Source of the DNA: Poriferisodalis sp965208895
Lineage (GTDB): Bacteria > Actinomycetota > Acidimicrobiia > Acidimicrobiales > Poriferisodalaceae
Length of the DNA: 64,000 nucleotides
Direction: 5' to 3'
NCBI RefSeq assembly: GCF_965208895.1
Contig: NZ_OZ242363.1
Span: 1,922,001 to 1,986,000 of the forward strand
Positions within the stretch are counted from its first letter, which is position 1; each line of letters begins with the position of its first letter. Shown here one piece after another: positions 27,440 to 34,983 of the stretch. A program made the position numbers and the translations under genes. Under the pieces are notes generated by a model. The model saw nothing but the letters and a program-made list of their open reading frames with translations, was not told the origin of the DNA and searched no databases.

Positions 27440-30274
27440 GTGACCCCACCGCCTGCTGACGCCGAGCCCTGCTCCTACGATCACGCTTCGGCGCAGCGGC
27501 CAAACCAGCCCACCGCCGAGACAGCGCCGCTGCTGAGCGACGACGACCGCGCACCGGTCGCGTTCGAGGTAGCGCGTCGACTGCCCGAGGCGATCGCGCA
27601 AGTCTACGAAGCCGGCATCGAATGCGATGCCGTGAACCTCGACCGCGACTTGCGCACCCACCCCGTCCTGGCTTGGGACCGCCAAGGCGCCACTTCGAAG
27701 CTCAGCGGCGACGCCGAGGCCGACGCGGCCCACCGCTTCGCCGGCGTGCCGCTCTACACCCGCGAGAAGGTCACCCCCGCGCTGCTGGTCGAACAGCTGC
27801 GCCGCGGCGACACCGGACGCGCGCTGCAACTCGACTTCGACGGACTCGATGACGAGGCCCTCGAATGGGAGTGGTACCAGCACGCCGGCCACTGGCAGAA
27901 CCGCCTCATCCACGGCGACTCCGCCGCAGTGATGCAGTCACTGCTCGCCAAGGACGGCTTGCGCGGCGCGGTGCAGATGATCTACTTCGACCCGCCGTAC
28001 GGCCAGAACTTCAAGTCCAACTTCCAGACCACCACCGGCAAGCTCGAGACCCCGGAGAAGCTCGACGGCCTGCCCGTCGGAGACACCATGCCGCTGCGAG
28101 CATTCCGCGACAGCTACCGCAACGGCATCCACTCCTACCTCGACGGCATTCACGAGCGCACCGTGCTGGCACGCGAACTGCTGACCGACACCGGCTCGCT
28201 GTTCGTCCAGATCGGCGACATCAACGTCCACCGACTCGCCCTCGTGCTCGACGAGGTCTTCGGCCCCGAAAACAGAGTGGCAACGATCACTTGGCGCCCT
28301 ACCGGTGGTTCATCAGCTCGAACTCTGCCGGAGAGCGCTTCGTATTTGCTCTGGTACGCCAGGGACAAGTCGAAGTGCAGGTACCGCCAGCTCTACGAGC
28401 CTCTCGATCGCAAGGGCGTAGCTGACTTATTCGGGGGATTCTCCACACCGATGGTCGAAGAAGCAGATCACCACAGCCGAGGAATGACGGCCCAGGAACG
28501 CGAGAGGCCGGAGGTCGAGCTTCCAGCGGGAGCCGTGATCTGGAATCGAGAGAACCTCACGTCGATGGGGGCATCCACCACGGGCCGTACACGCTGGGTC
28601 GAATACGATGGGCACCGGTACCACTGTGGGGACGGACGACAATGGCGCGTCTCCGTCCATGACGGAGACGCACCAGTGTGTACCCCGACGGACGACAATG
28701 GCGCGCGCACGGAGGCTTCGCCTCCGTGCCCCGACCCCGAGCCGTGCGGCCTGTGCTGGCTCGGATGGACAAACCGTCTCTACGGCACCAGAAGAGCGCT
28801 GTACTGGAAGCAGCTGGAAGACGAAACGGCTGGGCGTCGGATTGACAACGTTTGGCACAACTCAGTTACCGTGCGCGGCCAAAAGCGATACGTCGTCCAA
28901 ACCGCTAGTTCGATCGTCGAGCGGTGCATGTTGATGACGACCGATCCGGGAGACTTGGTGCTGGATCCAACCTGCGGGTCGGGGGTCACGGCCGACGTGG
29001 CTGAAGAATGGGGGCGGCGCTGGATCACCATCGATGTCAGCCGCGTCGCCATCGCCGTTGCCCGCCAGAAGCTCGCCACTTCGGTCTACACGTGGCATCG
29101 CACCTCCGACGGCGGCACCGACCCCGCCGTCGACTTCGTCTGCAAGCAGATGCCCAAGGTGTCGGCCGGCAGGCTCGCCGACCCCAACACCGACTGGGAC
29201 CATCCCGACAACGTCATCAAGCTCGTCGACCAGACCGAGACCGAGCCCAAACGGGTTCGGCTCGCCAGCCCGTTCACCGTGGAGTCGCACTCGCCGTACT
29301 CGTACCTGCCTTTCGACACCAGCCTTGTCGACGCGCCCGCGGATGCCGGTCCAACCGGTGAGTCTTCCGCCGATGCGGCCCACGACGACTCATCCACGCC
29401 CAGCAGCGTCGGCCGCACGGACCCAGCAGGGCCGAGTTTCGCCGACCTGGGCCTGGCATCTGGCGAGATCACCCAAGCCGTCATCGACGCGCTGTACCGC
29501 TCTCCGATCTGCGACTCGTCCGGTACGGCCCTGCTGCAGATCGTCGACCACGAACGCTGGCCCCAGACGCTGCTCGCCTCCCACGGCGTCACCTGCACCC
29601 GTCCCGGACGCGACACGCAGACCGCAGCCGGGCTCATGATCGCAGCTCCGGACGCCACCGTCACCGCCCACCAAGTCACCCGGGCCACCGTCGAGGCTCG
29701 TCGCAACGCGCCCGACTGCGCCGACCTGATCGTTGTCGGATTCGCGTTCGACCCCGACGTTCCCGCCACCGTCGGCGCCTGCGCTGTACACCGCGTGGCG
29801 GCCTCGAAAGACCTGCAAATCCCCGAGCTGTCCAAGCAGGCCGACGGCGGCACGTTCACCCTGCTCGGCGAACCCGACTGCGAGGTTCGCCAGACCTCCG
29901 ACGGCACCTCGCTGGTGGTGCGGCTGCTGGGCTGCGACACATACGACCCGTCCGACGGCACGGTGCGCGACACCGACCAGGACCACATCGACTGCTGGAT
30001 GATCGACACCGACCACGATCAGATGAGCTTCGTCGCCCGGCTCACCTACTTTCCCAACGGCCTGCGCCACGACGCCGGCCTCAAGGCAGCGATGCGGAGC
30101 CTCGGCCCAGACCTCATCCCCGACGCGCAGTCGCACATCATCTCGTTCCAGTCGCAGCCGTTCGACATCCCACCCCACGGCCGGCCCATCGCCGTCAAAG
30201 CCATCACCGACACCGGCGCCGAGATGAACACCGTCATCCACCCAGAGGCTTGGGCAGCTCCTTTCGACGGCTGA
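27440..30274 (+). CDS. mod: Type III-like N6-adenine DNA methyltransferase Mod
   Basis: A 944-aa beta-class methylase. The catalytic DPPY (MIYFDPPYGQNF, ~183-186) precedes the SAM motif DPTCGSG (~509-515), as in type III Mod proteins. Between them lies the variable recognition region, with a Cys-rich insertion (CPDPEPCGLCWLG). The C-terminus carries DCWMIDTDHDQMSFVARLTYF, also typical of this group. It starts 72 bp after the end of the restored res frame; the order res-mod is the reverse of the usual one. It would methylate one strand of an asymmetric site alone and supply specificity to Res. When res is out of frame, only methylation remains. Confidence 0.88.
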   Translation: MTPPPADAEPCSYDHASAQRPNQPTAETAPLLSDDDRAPVAFEVARRLPEAIAQVYEAGIECDAVNLDRDLRTHPVLAWDRQGATSKLSGDAEADAAHRFAGVPLYTREKVTPALLVEQLRRGDTGRALQLDFDGLDDEALEWEWYQHAGHWQNRLIHGDSAAVMQSLLAKDGLRGAVQMIYFDPPYGQNFKSNFQTTTGKLETPEKLDGLPVGDTMPLRAFRDSYRNGIHSYLDGIHERTVLARELLTDTGSLFVQIGDINVHRLALVLDEVFGPENRVATITWRPTGGSSARTLPESASYLLWYARDKSKCRYRQLYEPLDRKGVADLFGGFSTPMVEEADHHSRGMTAQERERPEVELPAGAVIWNRENLTSMGASTTGRTRWVEYDGHRYHCGDGRQWRVSVHDGDAPVCTPTDDNGARTEASPPCPDPEPCGLCWLGWTNRLYGTRRALYWKQLEDETAGRRIDNVWHNSVTVRGQKRYVVQTASSIVERCMLMTTDPGDLVLDPTCGSGVTADVAEEWGRRWITIDVSRVAIAVARQKLATSVYTWHRTSDGGTDPAVDFVCKQMPKVSAGRLADPNTDWDHPDNVIKLVDQTETEPKRVRLASPFTVESHSPYSYLPFDTSLVDAPADAGPTGESSADAAHDDSSTPSSVGRTDPAGPSFADLGLASGEITQAVIDALYRSPICDSSGTALLQIVDHERWPQTLLASHGVTCTRPGRDTQTAAGLMIAAPDATVTAHQVTRATVEARRNAPDCADLIVVGFAFDPDVPATVGACAVHRVAASKDLQIPELSKQADGGTFTLLGEPDCEVRQTSDGTSLVVRLLGCDTYDPSDGTVRDTDQDHIDCWMIDTDHDQMSFVARLTYFPNGLRHDAGLKAAMRSLGPDLIPDAQSHIISFQSQPFDIPPHGRPIAVKAITDTGAEMNTVIHPEAWAAPFDG

Positions 30275-30407
30275 ACGGGCCCAGCCTCGGCCGGTTCGCC
30301 TGCTCGGAGAAATCCGCTTGCGCCGAGCCGGACGCCTGCCTACGTTCGCCCTCACGAGAATCCGTCCGCAGTCAACCCGTGGGACAGGCGTGGCTACCAT
30401 CGAATCC

Positions 30408-30803
30408 GTGACCGAACACGACGGGGGACAGGCCGTCGAGCCCGCGGCTGCTCAGCAGACCGAGCCCCCGTCCGTCACGACGCAGACCATCGCACCCGAT
30501 CATCGGCACGGCACCGCCCATCAGCGCTCCACGACGCTGCTCGCCACGGTTCTTGGCGCCGTCGTCACAGCGCTCCTCGGCGGTATGTTCCTGTTCATTG
30601 TCTCCGCTCTCGACCGCGTGAGCGACGAAATCAGCAGCCTGCGCGACGAGATGAACGCCCGCTTCGCCGAGACCGACCGAAGGTTCGATCAGGTCAACAG
30701 CGTGCTTATGGACCACACCGACCGTCTGGCACGCATAGAGACGACACTCGATATCAGCGGTCGCCCTCTCCCTAGCGAAACCGGAGACCCCGCAGGTCCA
30801 TAG
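30408..30803 (+). CDS. Small membrane-anchored coiled-coil protein
   Basis: About 131 aa from GTG 30408 (the frame extends to 30318). One transmembrane helix (TTLLATVLGAVVTALLGGMF, extending to LFIVSAL) is followed by a heptad-patterned helix (RVSDEISSLRDEMNARFAE, then TDRRFDQVNSVLMDHTDRLA). This layout resembles small XhlA-like or prohead-type membrane proteins but no family is certain. It follows mod by ~130 bp on the same strand. It could be the last gene of the restriction block or an independent gene. Confidence 0.55.
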   Translation: MTEHDGGQAVEPAAAQQTEPPSVTTQTIAPDHRHGTAHQRSTTLLATVLGAVVTALLGGMFLFIVSALDRVSDEISSLRDEMNARFAETDRRFDQVNSVLMDHTDRLARIETTLDISGRPLPSETGDPAGP

Positions 30804-30825
30804 GCCGACGCTGAGTCGGTGCGCG

Positions 30826-31560
30826 CTACGCGGCCGGCGGTGCCAGCTCGGGAACTGGTGGCGGGCCGGCCTGCAGCTCGGCGAGCTCGCCTTCGAGACG
30901 CTCGATGAACTCATCGCCGCGGTCCTGATGCAGCGCAACGCCGAACAGCACGCGGCGCATCACGAAATCGGCCGCTGACGACGCGCCCACGTAGATGCCC
31001 GAGACTCGCTGACGGTTCTCCACCGGCATCATCAGCACCCAGGCACTGCCGACCTGCTCGGGCGACACCGACACCAGCTTGTCCCACCGGAACTCCCGCG
31101 TGTGCAGATTCCCCCGAAACACGGCCCGCGTGTTCGTGACCACGAACACGCCTTCGCCGTCCTTGCCGTCGATCACGCGGGTCTCCTCGGGTGCTTGCTC
31201 AATGGCACCGCGATGCACGCTCGGTCGGTAGTACACGCCTTTCGCGATCTTGATCGACAACCCGTGCGAGTGGCCGCCGTAGCGCATCTTGGGTCCACGC
31301 CGGGTCTCGGTGAGCATCGGCCCGTGGCATACCAGCAGCACCTCCTCGCCGCGCTTGGTGATGATCGGGCACTCCGGATCCGTCTCGTCAGCCATGTCCT
31401 CATAGGAGCGGTACGCCTCGATCTCCTCCGCCAGCTCTGCGCACGCGTCCTCCCACTCACGATGACGCTCCAGCGCCTCGCGATGGGCCCGTTCCAACGA
31501 CTCGCGCGCCTCCGCGGCCGGGTCGCCGCCGAACAGCCTCTGCAATCGTTTCAGCACCAT
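30826..31560 (-). CDS. Coiled-coil protein with a PH/GRAM-like beta domain
   Basis: A 244-aa cytosolic protein. Residues ~15-55 form a charged helix (ARESLERAHREALERHREWE), then EEVLLVCHGPMLTETRR and EGVFVVTNTRAVFRGN, then REFRWDKLVSVSP. This is the strand pattern of bacterial PH/GRAM-like short domains ("G.gvlvvTn.RvvF" followed by "w.kl.sv"). The C-terminus is Pro/Ala-rich. ATG 31560 is the natural start. The role is unknown. Convergent with the coiled-coil gene, with 22 bp between the stops. Confidence 0.6.
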   Translation of the reverse strand: MVLKRLQRLFGGDPAAEARESLERAHREALERHREWEDACAELAEEIEAYRSYEDMADETDPECPIITKRGEEVLLVCHGPMLTETRRGPKMRYGGHSHGLSIKIAKGVYYRPSVHRGAIEQAPEETRVIDGKDGEGVFVVTNTRAVFRGNLHTREFRWDKLVSVSPEQVGSAWVLMMPVENRQRVSGIYVGASSAADFVMRRVLFGVALHQDRGDEFIERLEGELAELQAGPPPVPELAPPAA

Positions 31561-31819
31561 CTCGTCACCCCGCGCCGCCTTGGTTGTTCCGCTCAGCCTC
31601 GCACGACGGTGTCACCCCACGCACGCCGAATCGCAGCCCCATCAAGATCAAGACCCTGTCGAGCATTCTCAAGAGCATCGCCGCTCATCACGGACTGACA
31701 GTCGATGAGCTATTGGAGATCCTCGACCTCTGATCAGCCCGCGCCGTCGACCCTTGGCGCAGCGCCGGGTGAGACCGGATCAACTGGGCCAACTATCGGG
31801 TCTCCGTCAGCGCGACGAC

Positions 31820-31853
31820 GCTCATCTGATCGTGATCGGTGTCGATCATCCAG
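31820..31853 (-). pseudogene. Remnant of a second mod gene, inverted
   Basis: The reverse complement is 32/34 or better identical to 29995-30028 in mod and encodes WMIDTDHDQMS, a conserved motif near the Mod C-terminus. The frame runs on for about ten codons (VVALTETR) and stops. It marks an earlier or duplicated type III locus that has been lost. Confidence 0.65.
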
Positions 31854-31863
31854 TAGGAGACGC

Positions 31864-31894
31864 TTGATTCTCACGATTGACAGTCAGATAGACT
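31864..31894 (+). promoter_or_regulatory. Promoter/operator of the first VapBC-like pair
   Basis: TTGATT (31864-31869) and TAGACT (31889-31894) are separated by 19 bp, and the start codon lies 7 nt further on. Between them is the palindrome TGACAGTCA (31878-31886), a candidate site for autoregulation by the antitoxin. Confidence 0.4.
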
Positions 31895-31901
31895 CAGCAA
31901 G

Positions 31902-32156
31902 GTGTCAAAACGACTGCAAGTGCTGGTGCATGAAGACGAGTACACGAAGATTCAGGGCGCGGCACGGGTATGCCATCTGACAGTGGCGGAGTGGGTTCGG
32001 CAAGCCATGCGGAAGGCGCTGAGCGATATGGGCCAGCCGCCTGACCCGGCTGCGACGAGGCTTCGGGCAATCGCGGAGGCATCGCAGCACGAGTTCCCGA
32101 CTGCCGACATCGACGGGATGCTTCGAGACATCGAAGCGGGGCGACTGGCCTCGTGA
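31902..32156 (+). CDS. Antitoxin of a VapBC-type pair
   Basis: An 84-aa protein. The N-terminal KRLQVLVHEDEYTKIQGAAR followed by LTVAEWVRQAMRKAL has the ribbon-helix-helix pattern of VapB-like antitoxins. The C-terminal part (ADIDGMLRDIEAGRL) would bind the toxin. It starts with GTG 31902, apparently leaderless. The PIN toxin follows after 10 bp in the same direction. It should repress its own promoter and neutralise the toxin. Confidence 0.75.
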   Translation: MSKRLQVLVHEDEYTKIQGAARVCHLTVAEWVRQAMRKALSDMGQPPDPAATRLRAIAEASQHEFPTADIDGMLRDIEAGRLAS

Positions 32157-32166
32157 TCTTGCAGCC

Positions 32167-32562
32167 GTGATATTCGTCGACTCGAACGTGCCGATGTACC
32201 TGATCGGCGCTGCACACCCGAACAAAGATCGAACAGTCGCTGTGCTGACTCGCTTGACGCAAGCAGGCGAGACGTTCGTCACCGACGTCGAGGTCTACCA
32301 AGAGATCCTCCACCGTTACGTCGCCATCGGTCGGCTCGCAGCAATCGACCCCGCTTTCGCCAGTCTGGACGCCTTGGTTGACGACATCCTCGCCTTCGGC
32401 GTGCCTGAAGTTCGTGCGGCACGGTCGCTGCTCGAGAGCGTCAGCAGCCTGTCAGCCCGTGATGCCCTGCACGCCGCAGTAATGGCGGGTGCCGGCGTGA
32501 CGCGCATTTTCAGCTTCGACCAAGGCTTCGATGCCGTGGCAGGACTCGAGCGACTGCGGTAG
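32167..32562 (+). CDS. PIN-domain toxin (VapC-like)
   Basis: A 131-aa PIN ribonuclease. Acidic metal-binding positions are visible: D5 (IFVDSNVPMYL), E in DVEVYQEIL, D in LSARDALHAAVM and D in IFSFDQGFD. PIN toxins cut tRNA or rRNA when not bound by antitoxin. It lies 10 bp after the ribbon-helix-helix gene. GTG start. Confidence 0.85.
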   Translation: MIFVDSNVPMYLIGAAHPNKDRTVAVLTRLTQAGETFVTDVEVYQEILHRYVAIGRLAAIDPAFASLDALVDDILAFGVPEVRAARSLLESVSSLSARDALHAAVMAGAGVTRIFSFDQGFDAVAGLERLR

Positions 32563-32732
32563 TCCACCAGATCCCGGGTTTCCGGCTGGACCCCGCAACG
32601 GTGCAGCGCAGCGGCCGAAGTCCGCTTCTGGCGCGCACGCCGGCAATACGTTTGCTGTATGTCTCCCGCGCTGCAGCCGCCGGTGCCGTTGCTGGGAGCC
32701 GTCGCTGTTGGGTCGATCCGTCGCGTCGACGC

Positions 32733-34199
32733 GTGAAGCGTCTGGCGAGTCGTCTGGGCATCGCCCGAGGAACCTGCACGAACCGCTGCGTGCTCGCTGC
32801 GGTTCTGATGGCGGTTCTGACGGCCGTGGTCGCGCTCGCCGGCGCCGTACCCGTCGGCGCGCAAGGCAAGCAGCGGGACGACCGCCTCGCCGACGACTTC
32901 GCCGCGCTGCTGTCGCGCCGCGATACCCCGGCGAATACCTGCATGAGCGTCTCGGTCGACGGCGAGCAGATCATCGGGCATCGCGACACCGTGGGAATGG
33001 TCCCGGCGTCGCTGACGAAACTCGCCACCATGGCCGCGGCAATCGAGCTGATGGGCGCCGACGAGCAATTCGTGACCACGGTGGCTGTGCGCGCCGACGA
33101 CCTTGCTGCGGTGCGCGACGGCGTGCTGCACGGCGACGTCTACCTGATCGGCGGCGGCGACCCGGTGCTGGCCACACCTCGCTACATGCGGCGGCTGCAC
33201 GACGAGCGCCCTTTCACCGATGCCGACATGCTGGCTGACGCGGCGATGGCGGCACTCTCTTCTCAGGGCGTGCGAGTGGTGGACGGCGCGGTCGTCGGAG
33301 ACGGCAGCCGCTACCCCGACAACGAGCGCGACTACACCGCCCACGAGGTAACCGATCCGGCTGAAGGCGCGAGCGCCGAGGTGTGGAAGCAGTCGTACCG
33401 CACGACGAACCTGGTCGGACCATTGGGCGGCTTGACGCTCAACGACGGCTACCGGCATCACCGCAGCAACCGCCGAGCCCATGTCCGCTCCCCAGACCCT
33501 GCCCAAGGCGCAGCATCAGTCTTCGACGACCTGCTGGAGGCCCGCGGCCTGGTGATCCGGGACCGGCCGCGTGCAGGCGCCGCGCCCGGCAAGACCGTCC
33601 GTGTCGAGCTCGCGTTGATCAGCTCACCGCCGCTCGGGAGCATTGTCGGGCGCATCGGGCGCTACTCGGAGAACACCGCGGCGGAGATGCTGCTCAAAGA
33701 GATCGGCCACCGCACCGTGGGCTCGAGCCGCGCGCAGGCAGTGGCGGGCGCCACAGCGGTGCTATGGGGCGCGCTCGGCGAGGTTGCCGGCGAGATCGGG
33801 ATGGCGGATGGCTCGGGCCTATCGGTGCACAACACGATGACCTGCCGCGCCGCGGTCGCACTGCTCGAACGGACGCAGCGAGGCGACCCGATCTTCGACA
33901 GCCTCGCCATCGCAGGCCGAACCGGGACGCTGCAGCGATGCAGCCCCTCAGTCGCCCGCAATAGCGCCGAACTGCACCCGGTGCACGCCAAGGGCGGGAT
34001 ACTCAACAACGTCGTAGCCGTCGCCGGCCGCGTCGACGCCCGCAGCGGTCGTCAGCTCGCGTTCGCCGTGATCTCCAACGCACCCTTGCTCATCGGCCGG
34101 GGCAGCTGCCCAGCCCTGCGCCGCATCCCCATCACCGCCGCAGCCCGATTCGACCCCACGCCGCCCGAATCAACCCATGCCGATGTCTCGTTCAAGTGA
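32733..34199 (+). CDS. dacB: D-alanyl-D-alanine carboxypeptidase/endopeptidase (PBP4 family, S13)
   Basis: About 488 aa from GTG 32733, where a signal peptide begins (VKRLASRLGIARGTCTNRC..., hydrophobic LMAVLTAVVALAGAVPVGAQ). The active-site SxxK is VPASLTKLA near residues 93-96, the second motif YSENTAAEM near 312, and the third is HAKGGI in place of the usual KTG. MADGSGLS and AGRTGTL are also S13 features. It trims or cleaves peptidoglycan stem peptides outside the membrane. The frame is open upstream to 32601 but without signal-peptide logic. KGG instead of KTG is unusual but occurs in the S13 group. Confidence 0.85.
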   Translation: MKRLASRLGIARGTCTNRCVLAAVLMAVLTAVVALAGAVPVGAQGKQRDDRLADDFAALLSRRDTPANTCMSVSVDGEQIIGHRDTVGMVPASLTKLATMAAAIELMGADEQFVTTVAVRADDLAAVRDGVLHGDVYLIGGGDPVLATPRYMRRLHDERPFTDADMLADAAMAALSSQGVRVVDGAVVGDGSRYPDNERDYTAHEVTDPAEGASAEVWKQSYRTTNLVGPLGGLTLNDGYRHHRSNRRAHVRSPDPAQGAASVFDDLLEARGLVIRDRPRAGAAPGKTVRVELALISSPPLGSIVGRIGRYSENTAAEMLLKEIGHRTVGSSRAQAVAGATAVLWGALGEVAGEIGMADGSGLSVHNTMTCRAAVALLERTQRGDPIFDSLAIAGRTGTLQRCSPSVARNSAELHPVHAKGGILNNVVAVAGRVDARSGRQLAFAVISNAPLLIGRGSCPALRRIPITAAARFDPTPPESTHADVSFK

Positions 34200-34228
34200 G
34201 CTGCGACCGGAACTGGTTTCGAGCTCAG

Positions 34229-34930
34229 TCAGCCGCCGCGACTTGCGTCCACCGCCGCCACCGCTAGGCCGAACTCGTCGCCGGCGTCGATCAGCGCATC
34301 GAACAAGTATTGGCCGAAGGACCGGTCGCAGAAGATCAGATACGACGGCGTGCTGGTCGTGTCGTCCTGGCTGAGGTCGTCGCGGGCAAGGTCGCAGGTA
34401 ACGAGGGCTACCGAAGCTGAGACCACCGCTCCGTCGGGCGTCATGTGGTCGCTCCAGTCGATGCCGCACACCTTCTCCAGCATGCGCGTCGCTTCGGCGC
34501 CGGTGACCAGGAACATCGCCCGGCTGTGGGTCCAGTCGAGTACGGATACGAGTTCCGGTGTTGCCTCGTGCAGCACCGGGGCCCGGTCGCCGCGAGCGTC
34601 ATCGCGCCGCATCGGCCCCGAACGCACAGCATCATGGAGAACCGCAGTCACCGAGTCCACCTGCTCAGGTGTCCCCAAGACGATCCACTCGCCGGGGCGC
34701 GACCCCAGCACGAGTGCGCCGCCCGGTGCAACCTGCGATGTTCCGAATCGGGCGCCGAGCAGATCGGCAATGAGTCCATCGACGCCAGCGCGTACCAGCC
34801 ACTTGGCAGTGTTGCTCGCATCGGTCAGCGTAAGGTCGCCCGGCTGCGAAGTCGGATAGCTCCGTACGACCGGGCTCTCGAACGCCGGTGTCCGCTGCGG
34901 CGGACTCGCAGGTGATCGCTGATCAGCCAC
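34229..34930 (-). CDS. soxG: Sarcosine oxidase gamma subunit
   Basis: A 233-aa protein. The pattern LGSRPGEWIVLGTPEQVD, VLDWTHSRAMFLVTGAEATR and MLEKVCGIDWSD, ending in YLIFCDRSFGQYLFDALIDA, is the GcvT-related fold of SoxG. The last gene of a soxBDAG cluster, 53 bp after soxA. Heterotetrameric sarcosine oxidase oxidises sarcosine to glycine, giving H2O2 and 5,10-methylene-THF. Confidence 0.88.
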   Translation of the reverse strand: MADQRSPASPPQRTPAFESPVVRSYPTSQPGDLTLTDASNTAKWLVRAGVDGLIADLLGARFGTSQVAPGGALVLGSRPGEWIVLGTPEQVDSVTAVLHDAVRSGPMRRDDARGDRAPVLHEATPELVSVLDWTHSRAMFLVTGAEATRMLEKVCGIDWSDHMTPDGAVVSASVALVTCDLARDDLSQDDTTSTPSYLIFCDRSFGQYLFDALIDAGDEFGLAVAAVDASRGG

Positions 34931-34983
34931 GGCGAACCGCCCTTGCGGGCGCGTCGCTCATGCGACTGCGTCGGATCGGCGCC

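Larger units (their letters stand above)
31561..31901. other. Intergenic region with decayed gene pieces
   Basis: 341 bp without an intact gene. The plus strand around 31640-31732 reads IKTLSSILKSIAAHHGLTVD then ELLEILDL and a stop, like the end of a small DNA-binding protein, but no start is visible. Bases 31820-31853 match, inverted, the 3' part of mod. The right end carries the promoter of the following antitoxin gene. Confidence 0.5.

Noticed and set aside
31705..31980. A 91-codon plus-strand frame before the antitoxin
   Set aside because: It overlaps the antitoxin promoter and start in another frame and has Ser/Arg-rich composition without a domain.
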